From: DASSBR01 sp035708085
Lineage (GTDB): Bacteria; Pseudomonadota; Gammaproteobacteria; Natronospirales; DASSBR01
Length of the DNA: 64,000 nucleotides
Direction: 5' to 3'
NCBI GenBank assembly: GCA_035708085.1
Contig: DASSTE010000055.1
Location: 1-64,000, forward strand
Below are positions 35,417 to 47,813 of the stretch, one piece after another. The first letter of the stretch is position 1; every line of letters starts with the position of its first letter. The notes beneath the pieces were generated by a model. The model was given only the letters and a program-made list of their open reading frames with translations, did no database searches and had not been told where the DNA came from. The position numbers and the translations under genes are program-made.

Positions 35417-35875
35417 ATGTATTACAGAATCCTGTTGGCCTACGACGGTTCGCTCGGCGGACGCCGGGCACTACGCGAAGGTGCCAACATCGCCATCAAG
35501 TTTCACGCGGTCACGCATCTGCTGGCGGTGATGAAGCCCGCGTTCGGCGCGCAAATCGGTCATGGCTTCGACATCGGACACATCGCGGATACGGAACTAA
35601 ATCACTTTCAGACGACTCTAGATGAAGGCGTGGCAATGTTGAAAGACTGGGGTCTCGATGCGACCGGCCATCTGGTTCGCGGCGACCCGGTCACCGAGAT
35701 TGCGAGGCTCGCCACCGAAGTCGAGGCGGACCTGGTTGTCGTCGGCCACGGGGGGCACGCTGCACTCTCCCGCTGGTGGCGTACGCCGCTCAGCGCATCG
35801 CTGCTCGACCGGCTGGATTGCAGCCTGCTGATCGCGATGCACGGCGAGGCGGCGGACGAAGTCGTCGATACATAA
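35417..35875 (+). CDS. Universal stress protein, UspA family
   Basis: 152 aa from ATG 35417, preceded by TAGGAG that overlaps the emrB stop. It has the UspA fold signature: ILLAYDGS at the N-terminus, a DLVVVGHGGHAALSRWW segment and a C-terminal strand CSLLIA. The ATP-binding family motif G-2x-G-9x-G-S/T is only partly kept (GHGGHAALSRWWRTPLSAS), so nucleotide binding is uncertain. It sits between two efflux systems and is tightly coupled to both; its role there is unknown. Confidence 0.85.
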   Translation: MYYRILLAYDGSLGGRRALREGANIAIKFHAVTHLLAVMKPAFGAQIGHGFDIGHIADTELNHFQTTLDEGVAMLKDWGLDATGHLVRGDPVTEIARLATEVEADLVVVGHGGHAALSRWWRTPLSASLLDRLDCSLLIAMHGEAADEVVDT

Positions 35876-35897
35876 ATCGCCTTTCCGGAAGGTGGAA

Positions 35898-37061
35898 GTG
35901 AAACCAAGATACCTCCTCAGTGCCGCCGGCATCGTGGCCGCCGGCGCTATAGCCTGGCGCATCTATGCCGTGGCGGCACCGACCGCACCGGCCGCCCGTG
36001 GCGCGCATCACGCATTTGAAATGACCGTCGACACGATTGAAGTCGGTTCTCAGCCGGTACCGCTGGTGTTCCAGGCCAACGGCCGCGCGCAGACGCGTCA
36101 CAGCGTCACCGTGCGCGCGCGTGTCGGCGGCATACTCAAGAAAGTCCTGTTCCAGGAAGGCGACCGCGTCAAGGCCGGGCAACTGTTGTTCGTCATCGAT
36201 CCGGAGCCGTACAAGATCAAGGTCGAACAGGCCGACGGCAAAGTTCAACAGGACCAGGCTAAGCTCGCCGCGGACAAGGCCAACGCCGAACGCATGAGCA
36301 AGCTGATCGGCAACAGCTATGTCAGTCAGCAGGATTACGAAAACGCCAAGGCGCAGGTCAAACAGGACGTGGCGACGCTCGCCACCGATCAGGCGCAGCT
36401 CGAAGAAGCGAAGATGCAGCTCGGCTACACGCAGATTCGCGCGCCGATCAACGGCAAGACCGGCGAAATCACCTACAAGGCCGGCAACCTGATCGACGCA
36501 AATGGCTCGACGGCCCTCGTCACGATTAACCAGATCGCGCCGATTTCGGTGCAGTTCGACCTGCCGCAGGCGCAACTGCCGGCGCTGCTGCACTATCGCA
36601 AGGGCGGCGATATGGCGGTCGCAGTGGCGGATGCCTCCGGCAACACCATCGCGACCGATGGCAAGCTGGTCTTTATTAATAACGTCGTCGACCAGAATAC
36701 CGGCACGTTGAGCGTTAAAGCGTTGTTCCCCAACAGCAGCCGCGCAATCTGGCCGGGCGAACTGGTGACGGTCAGCCTGACGCTGACGGTGCAGAAGGAC
36801 AAGCTGGTCGTACCAATGGTCGCGGTGCAACCCGGCCAGCAGGGGAGTTACGTCTACACGGTAGATAATGGCAAGGTCACCGTGCACAACGTCGACGTGC
36901 TGCGCCAGTACCAGGGCCTGGCGGTAATCGGCGGCGGCTTGAAGCCAGGTGAACTCGTCGTCGTACGGGTGCCGCGCGAATTGCACGAGGGCCTGCCTGT
37001 CAAGACGCACACCATCACGCTGGCACAAGCCGTGCCGGAACTGGAGCGGACGGAGTCGTGA
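35898..37061 (+). CDS. RND-type membrane fusion protein (MdtA-like)
   Basis: 387 aa. The GTG at 35898 is chosen because GGAAGG lies 5 nt upstream; a GTG 6 nt earlier is also in frame. A hydrophobic N-terminal segment is followed by the RND adaptor layout: barrel strand, lipoyl half (VRARVGGILKKVLFQEGDRV), a short helical hairpin (about 100-160), second lipoyl half with IRAPINGKTGEI, then the beta-barrel with PISVQFDLPQAQLPAL and DQNTGTL. It should join the RND pump that follows to an outer-membrane channel. Confidence 0.92.
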   Translation: MKPRYLLSAAGIVAAGAIAWRIYAVAAPTAPAARGAHHAFEMTVDTIEVGSQPVPLVFQANGRAQTRHSVTVRARVGGILKKVLFQEGDRVKAGQLLFVIDPEPYKIKVEQADGKVQQDQAKLAADKANAERMSKLIGNSYVSQQDYENAKAQVKQDVATLATDQAQLEEAKMQLGYTQIRAPINGKTGEITYKAGNLIDANGSTALVTINQIAPISVQFDLPQAQLPALLHYRKGGDMAVAVADASGNTIATDGKLVFINNVVDQNTGTLSVKALFPNSSRAIWPGELVTVSLTLTVQKDKLVVPMVAVQPGQQGSYVYTVDNGKVTVHNVDVLRQYQGLAVIGGGLKPGELVVVRVPRELHEGLPVKTHTITLAQAVPELERTES

Positions 37062-37095
37062 TCGCCACTCGCAGCGATATCATCGGGGGCCGCCG

Positions 37096-40000
37096 ATGAA
37101 CCTGTCGGCGCCTTTTATCAAGCGGCCGGTCATGACGACCGTGCTGATGGCGGCGATGGTGCTGTTCGGCTTTTTCGCCTACTCCAGCCTGCCCGTCAGT
37201 GAACTGCCGAAGGTCGATTTCCCGACCATCGTCGTCTCTGCAAGCCTGCCCGGCGCGAACCCGCAAACCATGTCGAGCACGGTTGCGACGCCGCTGGAGC
37301 GCTCATTCAGCGGCATCGCCGGCGTCACGTCAATTACGTCCGTCAGCGCGACCGGCCGTACGCGCATCAACCTGCAGTTCGACCTCGATCGTAATATCGA
37401 TGCCGCGGCGCAGGACGTGCAGGCGGCGATCCAGGATGCCTCGCGCGACCTTCCCGAGTCGATGCCGTCGCTGCCAACCCTGCGCAAAGTCAACCCGAAC
37501 GACCACTCGATCATTTATATCGCCTTCAGCGCCAAACATCTCGCGTTGACCAAACTCGACGAGTACGCCGAGACACGCGTTTCCCAGCGACTGTCCACGC
37601 TGCCCGGTGTCGCTGAAGTCAATGTCTGGGGGTCGAAGAAATACGCCGTTCGCATTTACATCAACCCTTACGCGCTGAACGCGCGCGGACTGTCCCTCGC
37701 GCAGGTGCGCCAGGCGATTTCGACCGGCAACAGCAATCAGCCGGCCGGCACGATCAGTGGCGGCCTGCGCGCGTACAACGTCCGCGCCGAGGGCCAGCTG
37801 ACGAGCGCGCAGCAATATAACAACCTAGTGCTCGCCTACAACAACGGCGCGCCGATCCGGCTCGACGATGTCGGCCACGCCGTCGATAGTGTCGAGGAAA
37901 ACAAACAGGCGACGACCTACAACGGCGGCACGTCGATCGTGCTGTCGGTGCAGCGCCAGCCGGGCGCCAATACGGTGCAGGTCGCGAAGGAAGTGCGCGC
38001 CATCCTGCCGCAGCTTGAAAAGCAGGCACCGGGAGGTGCGACGCTCAACGTCATTTACGATCGCTCGGAATTCATCAACGCGTCGATCCACGACGTGAGC
38101 TATACGCTGGTGCTGGCGATCGCGCTGGTCATCATGGTGATATTCCTGTTCCTGCGTAACGGACGCGCGACGATCGTCAGCGCCCTCGCCTTGCCGACCT
38201 CGCTGATCGGCACGTTCGCGATCATGTACCTGCTCGACTTCGGCCTCAACAACTTGACGCTGATGGCGCTCACGCTCGCGGTCGGCTTTGTTGTCGATGA
38301 CGCGATCGTTGTGCAGGAAAACATCGTCCGCTATATGGAAATGGGCCATCCGCCGCTCAAGGCGGCGATGCTCGGCAGCAAGGAAATCAGCTTTACCGTC
38401 TTGTCGATGACGCTGTCGCTGGTCGCCGTATTCATCCCGATCCTGTTCATGGGCGGCGTCGTCGGCCGCCTGTTCAGCGAGTTCGCGATTACGATCGCGA
38501 TTGCGATTCTGCTGTCGGGCGTCGTCTCGCTGACGCTGACGCCGATGCTGTCGGGGCGCGTGCTGCGCCCGATCCGTAAACACGGCCGCTTCTACCAGGC
38601 CAGCGAGCGTCTGTTCGACCGACTGCGCGACGCCTACGTTCGCACGCTGAGCTACTCGGTCCACCACTGGCGCGCCACGCTGTGCGTCGCGGCGGTGCTG
38701 TTTGGCGCGACCGTCTTCCTGTTCATGATGGTGCCGAAGGGCTTTATCCCCACCGAAGACTCCGGCGTCATCTACGGCTTCGTGCGCGGGCCTGAAGGCA
38801 TGACTTTTTCTGAAATGCAGGTACACCAGCGTCAGCTGACCTCGCTGATCCAGAAGACGCCGGGTGTCGCCGGCGTGATGTCGAGTGTCGGCCAGGGTCG
38901 CGGTGGCGACACCGGCGAGAGCTCCGGTTTCATGATGATCGGCCTCGCGCCGCACAGCCAGCGACCGGATGCCGAAACCATCATTCGCGACCTGCGTCGC
39001 GAGGCCATGAAAGTGGGCAGTATCGAAGCGTTCTTCAGCATCCCGACGGCCATCAACGTGGGTACCGGCCACGGCAACAGCCCCTATGATTTTGTGCTGC
39101 AAGGGTCGGATCTCGGCCAATTGCAACAGGTCGCGGCGCAGTTGCAGAAGCGCGCGGCGCAAATTCCAGGCATCACCGACATCGACACGGACTTGCAGCT
39201 GCGGCAGCCGCAGATCGACGTCCACATCGAGCGCAGCAAAGCCGCGGCGCTGGGCGTCAACCCGGCCGATATCCAGAACACGTTGTACAGCGCGTTCGGC
39301 GGCCAGCGCGTCAGTCAGATTTATGGCGAGACCGACGAATACGAGGTTCTGATGGAACTCGCGCCGCAGTTCCAGCGCAGCATCAACGCGCTTGACGCAC
39401 TGTACGTGCCGGGGCGGGATGGCACGCTGGTGCCACTGTCGAGCGTCGCACAAATTACGCCTGGCGTCGGCCCGCTCGAGATCAGCCATTACGACGAACT
39501 GCCGTCGGTGACGCTGTCGTTCAACACCAAGCCCGGCGTCTCGTTAGGCGAGGTGACGAAGCCGCTCATGGACATCGCCTCCGACATTCTGCCCAGCGGC
39601 GTGACCGGTACCTTCGCCGGCAACGCTCAGGTCTTCCAGGAATCGATGCACACTCTGCCGATCCTGCTGCTGATCACGGTGCTGGTGATCTACATGGTGC
39701 TCGCGATTCTGTACGAACACTTCATCCACCCGGTGACGATCCTGACAGCACTGCCGCTGGCAATCTTCGGCGCGCTGATCGCACTGCTGATCACCAACCA
39801 GGTACTCAACCTGTTCAGCTTCGTCGGGCTGATTCTGCTTGTCGGCCTGGTAAAAAAGAACGGCATCATCATGATCGACTTCGCGCTGCACGCACGGCGC
39901 GACCAGGGTCTCGACGCCGAAGACGCGATCGTCGAAGCCTGCCGCATCCGCTTCCGCCCGATCCTGATGACATCGGTCGCGGCCATCCTCGGCACACTGC

Positions 40001-40227
40001 CGATTGCGATCGGCTTCGGCGTGGGCGCCGAAGCACGCCGCCCATTGGGTATCGCCGCCGTCGGCGGCCTGATCTTCGCCCAGTTCCTGACGCTTTACAT
40101 CACCCCGGCGTTCTACGTGGCGATGGAAAAGCTGAGCCAGAAATGGCGCGGGGAAAAGCGGGAAGAAACAGAAGATACGAGCGCGGCAACGGCGCGACGC
40201 CAAATCGAATCGGGCAGGACTGCTTAA
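37096..40227 (+). CDS. RND multidrug efflux pump, MdtB/MdtC-like
   Basis: 1043 aa from ATG 37096; the frame is open upstream inside the adaptor gene, but MNLSAPFIKRPVMTTVLM is the usual RND N-terminus. Twelve membrane segments and two large periplasmic loops are expected. Proton-relay residues are present: the DD pair in GFVVDDAIVVQEN and the lysine in GLVKKNGIIMIDFA. The stretch DFPTIVVSASLPGANPQTM and the following VATPLERS are characteristic of the MdtC/MuxC branch. MdtB and MdtC normally form a heterotrimer, but only one pump gene is present here, so it probably works as a homotrimer. No outer-membrane partner is adjacent. Confidence 0.94.
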   Translation: MNLSAPFIKRPVMTTVLMAAMVLFGFFAYSSLPVSELPKVDFPTIVVSASLPGANPQTMSSTVATPLERSFSGIAGVTSITSVSATGRTRINLQFDLDRNIDAAAQDVQAAIQDASRDLPESMPSLPTLRKVNPNDHSIIYIAFSAKHLALTKLDEYAETRVSQRLSTLPGVAEVNVWGSKKYAVRIYINPYALNARGLSLAQVRQAISTGNSNQPAGTISGGLRAYNVRAEGQLTSAQQYNNLVLAYNNGAPIRLDDVGHAVDSVEENKQATTYNGGTSIVLSVQRQPGANTVQVAKEVRAILPQLEKQAPGGATLNVIYDRSEFINASIHDVSYTLVLAIALVIMVIFLFLRNGRATIVSALALPTSLIGTFAIMYLLDFGLNNLTLMALTLAVGFVVDDAIVVQENIVRYMEMGHPPLKAAMLGSKEISFTVLSMTLSLVAVFIPILFMGGVVGRLFSEFAITIAIAILLSGVVSLTLTPMLSGRVLRPIRKHGRFYQASERLFDRLRDAYVRTLSYSVHHWRATLCVAAVLFGATVFLFMMVPKGFIPTEDSGVIYGFVRGPEGMTFSEMQVHQRQLTSLIQKTPGVAGVMSSVGQGRGGDTGESSGFMMIGLAPHSQRPDAETIIRDLRREAMKVGSIEAFFSIPTAINVGTGHGNSPYDFVLQGSDLGQLQQVAAQLQKRAAQIPGITDIDTDLQLRQPQIDVHIERSKAAALGVNPADIQNTLYSAFGGQRVSQIYGETDEYEVLMELAPQFQRSINALDALYVPGRDGTLVPLSSVAQITPGVGPLEISHYDELPSVTLSFNTKPGVSLGEVTKPLMDIASDILPSGVTGTFAGNAQVFQESMHTLPILLLITVLVIYMVLAILYEHFIHPVTILTALPLAIFGALIALLITNQVLNLFSFVGLILLVGLVKKNGIIMIDFALHARRDQGLDAEDAIVEACRIRFRPILMTSVAAILGTLPIAIGFGVGAEARRPLGIAAVGGLIFAQFLTLYITPAFYVAMEKLSQKWRGEKREETEDTSAATARRQIESGRTA

Positions 40228-40248
40228 GCCGAACTTACAACAGGCTTT

Positions 40249-40312
40249 CGAGGCGGTGGGGTAACTTCTTCCGAAAGTCTCTGAGGACAGGATGTCTGAG
40301 GGAAGCCTACAT
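40249..40312. repeat. Half copy of the dispersed stem-loop repeat
   Basis: CGAGGCGGTGGGGTAACTTCTTCCGAAAGTC and the following GAGGACAG...GAGGGAAGCC match the left half of the repeat at 56246-56345, with a few changes; the right arm is missing. It ends at the stop codon of the EAL gene, which may owe its final residue and stop to it. Confidence 0.6.
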
Positions 40313-42073
40313 GCTCTGCGAACTAATCCAACGCCTTAAATCAGCCTCCGGCATCGGTTTGGCATACAGGTATCCCTGCCCTACTGCCACGTCGAGCGAC
40401 GTCAGGAAACGCGCCTCGTCGTCGGTCTCGATACCTTCGGCGACCGTGTCCAATCCGAAGTTCCGCGCCAGCAGGATGATCGTGCGAATGATCGCCGCGT
40501 TCGTCTCATTTGAGTTCACGTCTTTGACGAACGCCTTGTCGATCTTGAGTGATGTGACCGGCAACTGGTGCAGATAGCTTAATGACGAATAGCCGGTGCC
40601 GAAATCGTCCACGGCGATGTCGATACCGCGCTGCCGTAGCCGGTTCAGCTTGTCGAGCGACTTGCCGCTGATCTCGAACATGGCCGTCTCCGTCAGTTCA
40701 AGTTCCAGTGCAGCCGGAGGAATGCCGAACTGGTCGAGGGCCGCCTCAACCGCGTCGGCGAAATCGTCGGCGCAAACATCCTCGGCGGAAACGTTTACCG
40801 CGACACGTTCCACCCCGATGCCCTGCTCGCGCCAGCGATGCACGGCCGCGCAGGCTTCCGTCAGAACCCAGCGATCGATGTCGCAAATCAGGCCGGTCGC
40901 TTCGGCAACCTCCATGAAATCCATCGGCGGTACCAGTTGGCCACCCGGCAACCGCCAGCGCACCAGTGCTTCCACGGCGATCACCTTGCGGTCGGCGAGT
41001 CGCAACTGCGGCTGGTACCACAGCTCGAACTGGTCATGCTCCAGCGCTTCGTGCAGGCGCGACTCGGTCCGAATGAACCGAAGCGCCTTGTCCTGGTCGC
41101 GCTTCGAGTAGAACGTGGGCCCCGCATCGACGGCACCCGCCAGCGCGCTGATTGCGCAATCGAGTACGGCGGAAGCGTCCGAGGCATCCTGCGGATACCC
41201 GCCGATACCGATGCGCGGCGATACGCGGACGCTTTCGCCGTCCACCTTGATCGGTTCCTCGGCGAGGCGCCGGATCCGCCCGCAGACCTCGATAACGCCG
41301 TCCATCGGCAGTCCCACCGGATGAATCAGGCCCCATTTTTCCGAACCGAGTTGCGCGAGCGGCACGTCCGGCCCCAGCAACTCGCGCATGCGTTTCGCGC
41401 AAAATGCCGCCGCGCGATCAAATCCCTGGTGGCCGAGCGACGTCAGCACGTGCGCCAGCGGCACATGCACGACCGTCACGTACAGCGACTTGTTGAGCAC
41501 CGTCGCGTCGAGGACCGCGCTGGTGAGGCGGTCCATGAACAAATTCAGGTTGGGCAGACCGGACAGGCGGTCGTGATTGACGACGAAGGCCAGCCGCGAC
41601 CGTTGCGTCAGCGCCAGGTGACGGGCGCGAAACAGCATTGCCACGCGCTCCATGAATTCGCCACGATCAATCGGCGTCAGGACAAACTCGTCGATGGTGT
41701 CCCAGAATACCCGCAGCCGCCGGCGCAGGTCGCGCCGCGACGCGATCAGAACCACCGGCAGGAACGTCGGCTCCTCGCGCAGCTTGGCGTCGATCAACTG
41801 GCGATGCCAGCGCCGGAAGCCCGCCGCATCGACGATGGCCAGGTCGAACGGTTCGCTCGGAAAATGGCCGTCGTGCGGCAACAACACCTGGTGCAGTTCG
41901 CGCAGGTGCCCGGCCAGTTGATCGCGATTACCGCCCGGTTCTACGAGAAGGAGAATGCGGCCTCCGGCCGGCTCCGGGGTGTGTTCATCAGTCTCGTCAG
42001 CCCGACCTTCGGCTTCATAGGCGGAACCGCGCCAGGCGACCTGGGCAATTTGTTTCAGCTTTTCTGCGTACAT
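40307..42073 (-). CDS. c-di-GMP phosphodiesterase with degenerate receiver and GGDEF domains (EAL protein)
   Basis: 588 aa. Residues about 40-155 form a receiver-like domain without the acidic pair (LLLVEPGG) and with Thr in place of the conserved Lys (LTPID). About 165-325 is a GGDEF-fold domain whose signature is changed to LGSEKWG, so it should not make c-di-GMP. The EAL domain (about 335-580) looks active: AVEALVRW, NVSAED, ELTETAMFE, DDFGTGYSSLSYL, KIDKAFV and AEGIET. It is last in an operon with the KaiC-like ATPase and the small receiver. Its ATG overlaps the end of the small receiver gene by 19 nt and has GAGGAA upstream. Confidence 0.92.
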   Translation of the reverse strand: MYAEKLKQIAQVAWRGSAYEAEGRADETDEHTPEPAGGRILLLVEPGGNRDQLAGHLRELHQVLLPHDGHFPSEPFDLAIVDAAGFRRWHRQLIDAKLREEPTFLPVVLIASRRDLRRRLRVFWDTIDEFVLTPIDRGEFMERVAMLFRARHLALTQRSRLAFVVNHDRLSGLPNLNLFMDRLTSAVLDATVLNKSLYVTVVHVPLAHVLTSLGHQGFDRAAAFCAKRMRELLGPDVPLAQLGSEKWGLIHPVGLPMDGVIEVCGRIRRLAEEPIKVDGESVRVSPRIGIGGYPQDASDASAVLDCAISALAGAVDAGPTFYSKRDQDKALRFIRTESRLHEALEHDQFELWYQPQLRLADRKVIAVEALVRWRLPGGQLVPPMDFMEVAEATGLICDIDRWVLTEACAAVHRWREQGIGVERVAVNVSAEDVCADDFADAVEAALDQFGIPPAALELELTETAMFEISGKSLDKLNRLRQRGIDIAVDDFGTGYSSLSYLHQLPVTSLKIDKAFVKDVNSNETNAAIIRTIILLARNFGLDTVAEGIETDDEARFLTSLDVAVGQGYLYAKPMPEADLRRWISSQSM

Positions 42074-42462
42074 CGCCGTTCCTCCCCGGCATCGGTCGCG
42101 GCTCGCTGCATCAGGTCATACATCAACTGCTGCAGCAAGCCTTTGCCCACCGGCTTCTCGAGATAATGGGCTGCGCCGAAAAAACCTTCGGTTACGCCGG
42201 CAGCCGCTCCGCGCGCCGCCGCCAGCACGATAAACGGCAGTTCGCGGCTACGCAGGATGTCGCACAGCGAACCGGCCCGCGACCCAAAATCCGAGGCATC
42301 CACGACGGCTACGCCGGGACCGCGGTCAAGCGCGCATTCGAGTGCAGTTTCATCGCCCACGGCCACGCACGCGGCGCCCAATGGCGCCAATACTCCCTCT
42401 GTCGCGCGCACGTTGCCGGGACGTTTCATGACCAGAATGATTCTGGCCAGTCGCGCAGTCAT
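42055..42462 (-). CDS. Degenerate receiver-domain protein
   Basis: 135 aa from ATG 42462, whose A is shared with the TAA stop of the KaiC gene (TAATG overlap). The fold is receiver-like: hydrophobic strand IILVMKRPG where a normal receiver has VDDD, then VAVVDASDFG with an Asp at the phospho-acceptor position, and YLEKPVGKG with the conserved Lys. With the acidic metal-binding pair missing it may not be phosphorylated in the usual way. A longer frame extends 40 codons upstream inside the KaiC gene and is judged an artefact. Confidence 0.75.
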   Translation of the reverse strand: MTARLARIILVMKRPGNVRATEGVLAPLGAACVAVGDETALECALDRGPGVAVVDASDFGSRAGSLCDILRSRELPFIVLAAARGAAAGVTEGFFGAAHYLEKPVGKGLLQQLMYDLMQRAATDAGEERRCTQKS

Positions 42463-43925
42463 TACGCAGTATCTCCGGCGCCTTCCTCCACCGTCGGCGT
42501 GCCGATGAGCACTCCGCGCAGGCCACTCACCGGCTCCCCTATGACCAGTGCCTGCGGTCCGATCCTGAAGGTGTACAAACAACTGTCGAAGCTGCTGAGG
42601 CGCTTTTTGAGGACGCCCATCACCTTCTGCAGTTCTCCGTCGATCTCCATGTAGCGAAGGAAAACGACGTTATCGGAGAGGTAGCTGATGCCGCGCTCGG
42701 AGACGCGGAAATGCCCCATCATCATTTCCGTCTCGTTGATCAGCACCACCGAAACGCCGACACGCGCCAGGCTCTTGGCGAAGGCATGCAAGCGTTCCTT
42801 GATTTCCTCATCGCCGTCGAGGGCCAGTTCGAGGCCGGCGACGCTGTCGAGAATTACCAGTTCAACCTGATCGTCCTCGACATGCCGTCGCACGCGATTC
42901 GCGAATTCGTCGGCGAGGTAGCGCATCGGCTCGACCTGCTCGATCAGCACACGCCCCTCCTCGTACGCCCCGGCCAGGTCGATTTGCAGCGACTTCGATC
43001 GCCGCATGAAGGTCGCCACCTCCTCCTCGAACAAAAAAATTGCCGCACGCCGCCCCTGCCGCGCCGCTTCCGCGGCGAACAACGACGCCATGGTCGATTT
43101 ACCGGCGCCGGACGGCCCGGTGATCAGCGAGACGGTGCCGGCTTCAATGCCGCCGCCCAGGATAGCGTCCAGCCGCTCAACACCGCTGCGCCAGCGCCAG
43201 CGCTCCTCTTCCGTCAGCTTTGATTTCGGCAGTAGCTGCGTTACAAAAACGTTGAGGCCATCGCTCCCGACCCGCATCTGATGGCTACCGCGGCGAAACG
43301 CACTGCCTCGGAACTTGGTCACGCGTACCGAGGCGCTCTTCGTACCGGCTTCAAAGCTGATGACGCCATCCGCCATGAACTGCAGATCGTCGTCGGGAAA
43401 TTCCGTGGTACTTTCGGAGGAAAAAAGGACGGTTGCGCCCTGCCCCGTCAGGTAACGCAACAGGGACAGCACCTGCTTGCGGTATTGGAAGATGTCGGCG
43501 GACAGAAAGCGCAACTGGCTCAGGGAATCGATAAAGACGCGCTTCGGCGAATACTGCTCGACTGCCTCGATGACGGCGCGAGCCAGCGGCTCCTGCTCGA
43601 CATCGGCGGCGGCAAAAACATCGTAGCCCTGCTGATCGGTAAAGAAATGCTCGTCCGGTGCGAGACTGAGAAAAGTAATCGCCCCGACATCGATGCCCAC
43701 CGTCTGAGCATTATTACGAAGCTGGGCCTCGGATTCCTGAAAGCCGATAAACAGCGCCGGCGACGTATCATCCGGCACCGACAGGAAATGCAGCCCGAGC
43801 GTCGTTTTGCCCCTGCCGGGGCCACCGCGAACGAGATAGGCGCGCCGGGCAATCAGCCCGCCCTCGAGAATTTCATCGAGCCCCGCAACTCCCACGGAAA
43901 CCCGTTCCAAACCTTGAGTCCCCAT
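42462..43925 (-). CDS. KaiC-like double RecA-fold ATPase
   Basis: 487 aa from ATG 43925, with GGGAGAG upstream. Two KaiC/RadA-type domains: CI (about 5-240) with Walker A GGPGRGKTT, and CII (about 245-470) with Walker A GPSGAGKST. The paired catalytic glutamates are complete in CII (FLFEEEVAT) but only one is present in CI (FIGFQESEA). The segment matching the KaiC phosphorylation loop reads GISYLSDNVVFLRY, with Ser at the Ser431 position but Tyr at that of Thr432 (my alignment by eye). There is no KaiA or KaiB nearby. Its partners here are a pseudo-receiver and an EAL protein, suggesting a signalling ATPase that feeds c-di-GMP breakdown rather than a clock. Confidence 0.88.
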   Translation of the reverse strand: MGTQGLERVSVGVAGLDEILEGGLIARRAYLVRGGPGRGKTTLGLHFLSVPDDTSPALFIGFQESEAQLRNNAQTVGIDVGAITFLSLAPDEHFFTDQQGYDVFAAADVEQEPLARAVIEAVEQYSPKRVFIDSLSQLRFLSADIFQYRKQVLSLLRYLTGQGATVLFSSESTTEFPDDDLQFMADGVISFEAGTKSASVRVTKFRGSAFRRGSHQMRVGSDGLNVFVTQLLPKSKLTEEERWRWRSGVERLDAILGGGIEAGTVSLITGPSGAGKSTMASLFAAEAARQGRRAAIFLFEEEVATFMRRSKSLQIDLAGAYEEGRVLIEQVEPMRYLADEFANRVRRHVEDDQVELVILDSVAGLELALDGDEEIKERLHAFAKSLARVGVSVVLINETEMMMGHFRVSERGISYLSDNVVFLRYMEIDGELQKVMGVLKKRLSSFDSCLYTFRIGPQALVIGEPVSGLRGVLIGTPTVEEGAGDTA

Positions 43926-43984
43926 GCACTCTCCCAAAAGGTTGTTGGCGCATTTTAGCACCGCGCCGGCGCACCCACGACAAG

Positions 43985-44704
43985 CTACGCCACCTCCACC
44001 CAACCAGGTACGTCCTTCCAGGCGCCGCTCATCCGTTTTTCAAGCTCTCGATACTCCGGCATGCACGTTTCCACCGCCCGCCAGAACCGCGCCGAGTGAT
44101 TCATATGCCGCGTATGCGCAAGCTCGTGAATAAACAGGTAGTCCACCAACTCCGGCGCAAGAAACAGCAGCTTGTAATTGATGCTGATCTGCTTTTTCGA
44201 CGAACAACTGCCCCAGCGGGTCCGCTGGCCGCGCACGCTAACTTTGTCGTACCGGAACCCATGCCGCCGGGCCAGGTACCCCAGGCGCGGCAACAGCGCC
44301 TCGCGTGTCTTTGCCGCAAGCCAGCGGCGCAACTGCCGCCGCGCCGCCACCGGATCGCGGCGGCCGGCGGTGACATACAGTGCGTGCCCTTGCTCCGCCA
44401 CCAAGGCGTGGCCGCCGGCAACGCCGTAAAATATCCGGTAATGGGACCCGATCGACGCCAGCGCGAGCGTATCCGGCAGGCTGTCCGCCGGCAGCGGCCG
44501 CGGCAGGTCCCGCGATACGCTCTCAATCCACTCCCGCTGCGCCGACACGAACCGCTCGATCTGGCGCAGGGCACACCGCCGCGGCGCGACGATTTCGACC
44601 CCGATCCACGGCCGCACGCGGATCTGCAGGCGCTTCGCCCGCGCGCTGTAACGCAGGGCGTAGCCCATAACTGAATGGCTCGAATGGAGGGGTCGATTGC
44701 TCAT
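43985..44704 (-). CDS. YgjP-like metal-dependent peptidase-fold protein (DUF45/M48-like)
   Basis: 239 aa from ATG 44704; another ATG 15 nt upstream is possible and neither has a good ribosome-binding site. The zinc motif HELAHTRHMNHSARFW (HExxH with a third His nine residues after the first motif's end) and the preceding RGQRTRWGSCSSKKQISINYKL are the signature of the YgjP/DUF45 family. Members are probably metallopeptidases, but their substrates are unknown. The open frame continues far upstream across the divergent kinase gene; that extension is a shadow. Confidence 0.88.
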   Translation of the reverse strand: MSNRPLHSSHSVMGYALRYSARAKRLQIRVRPWIGVEIVAPRRCALRQIERFVSAQREWIESVSRDLPRPLPADSLPDTLALASIGSHYRIFYGVAGGHALVAEQGHALYVTAGRRDPVAARRQLRRWLAAKTREALLPRLGYLARRHGFRYDKVSVRGQRTRWGSCSSKKQISINYKLLFLAPELVDYLFIHELAHTRHMNHSARFWRAVETCMPEYRELEKRMSGAWKDVPGWVEVA

Positions 44705-44746
44705 TTGAGGTAGTAGCATAACCGGGATTGAGGCCGGTTTGGTGGT

Positions 44747-44775
44747 TTGCCCTACCCCCCGAATCTCCCTATACT
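44747..44775 (+). promoter_or_regulatory. Sigma-70-type promoter of hybrid kinase 1
   Basis: TTGCCC (44747-44752), 17-nt spacer, TATACT (44770-44775). The same hexamers and spacing, one base apart, stand before hybrid kinase 2 (47814-47842), so the two paralogues probably respond to the same sigma factor. Confidence 0.68.
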
Positions 44776-44818
44776 CCATCGACGCACGGACGCCCCCGGC
44801 AAGCACGACGAAGGCGCA

Positions 44819-47701
<2,883 letters not shown>

Positions 47702-47813
47702 GCATCCCTACAGATCGGGCGAGCACTAGGGCTTTAGACGTTCTGGAAAATGGATATCAAGCACAGGCTACTTAAAATCCCGCCATTCAATGACATAGCA
47801 GCCAGAACGAAGT

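Noticed and set aside
42462..43925. Circadian clock (KaiABC) locus
   Set aside because: No kaiA or kaiB nearby, the Thr432 position is Tyr, and KaiC homologues of this kind occur widely in non-clock signalling operons.
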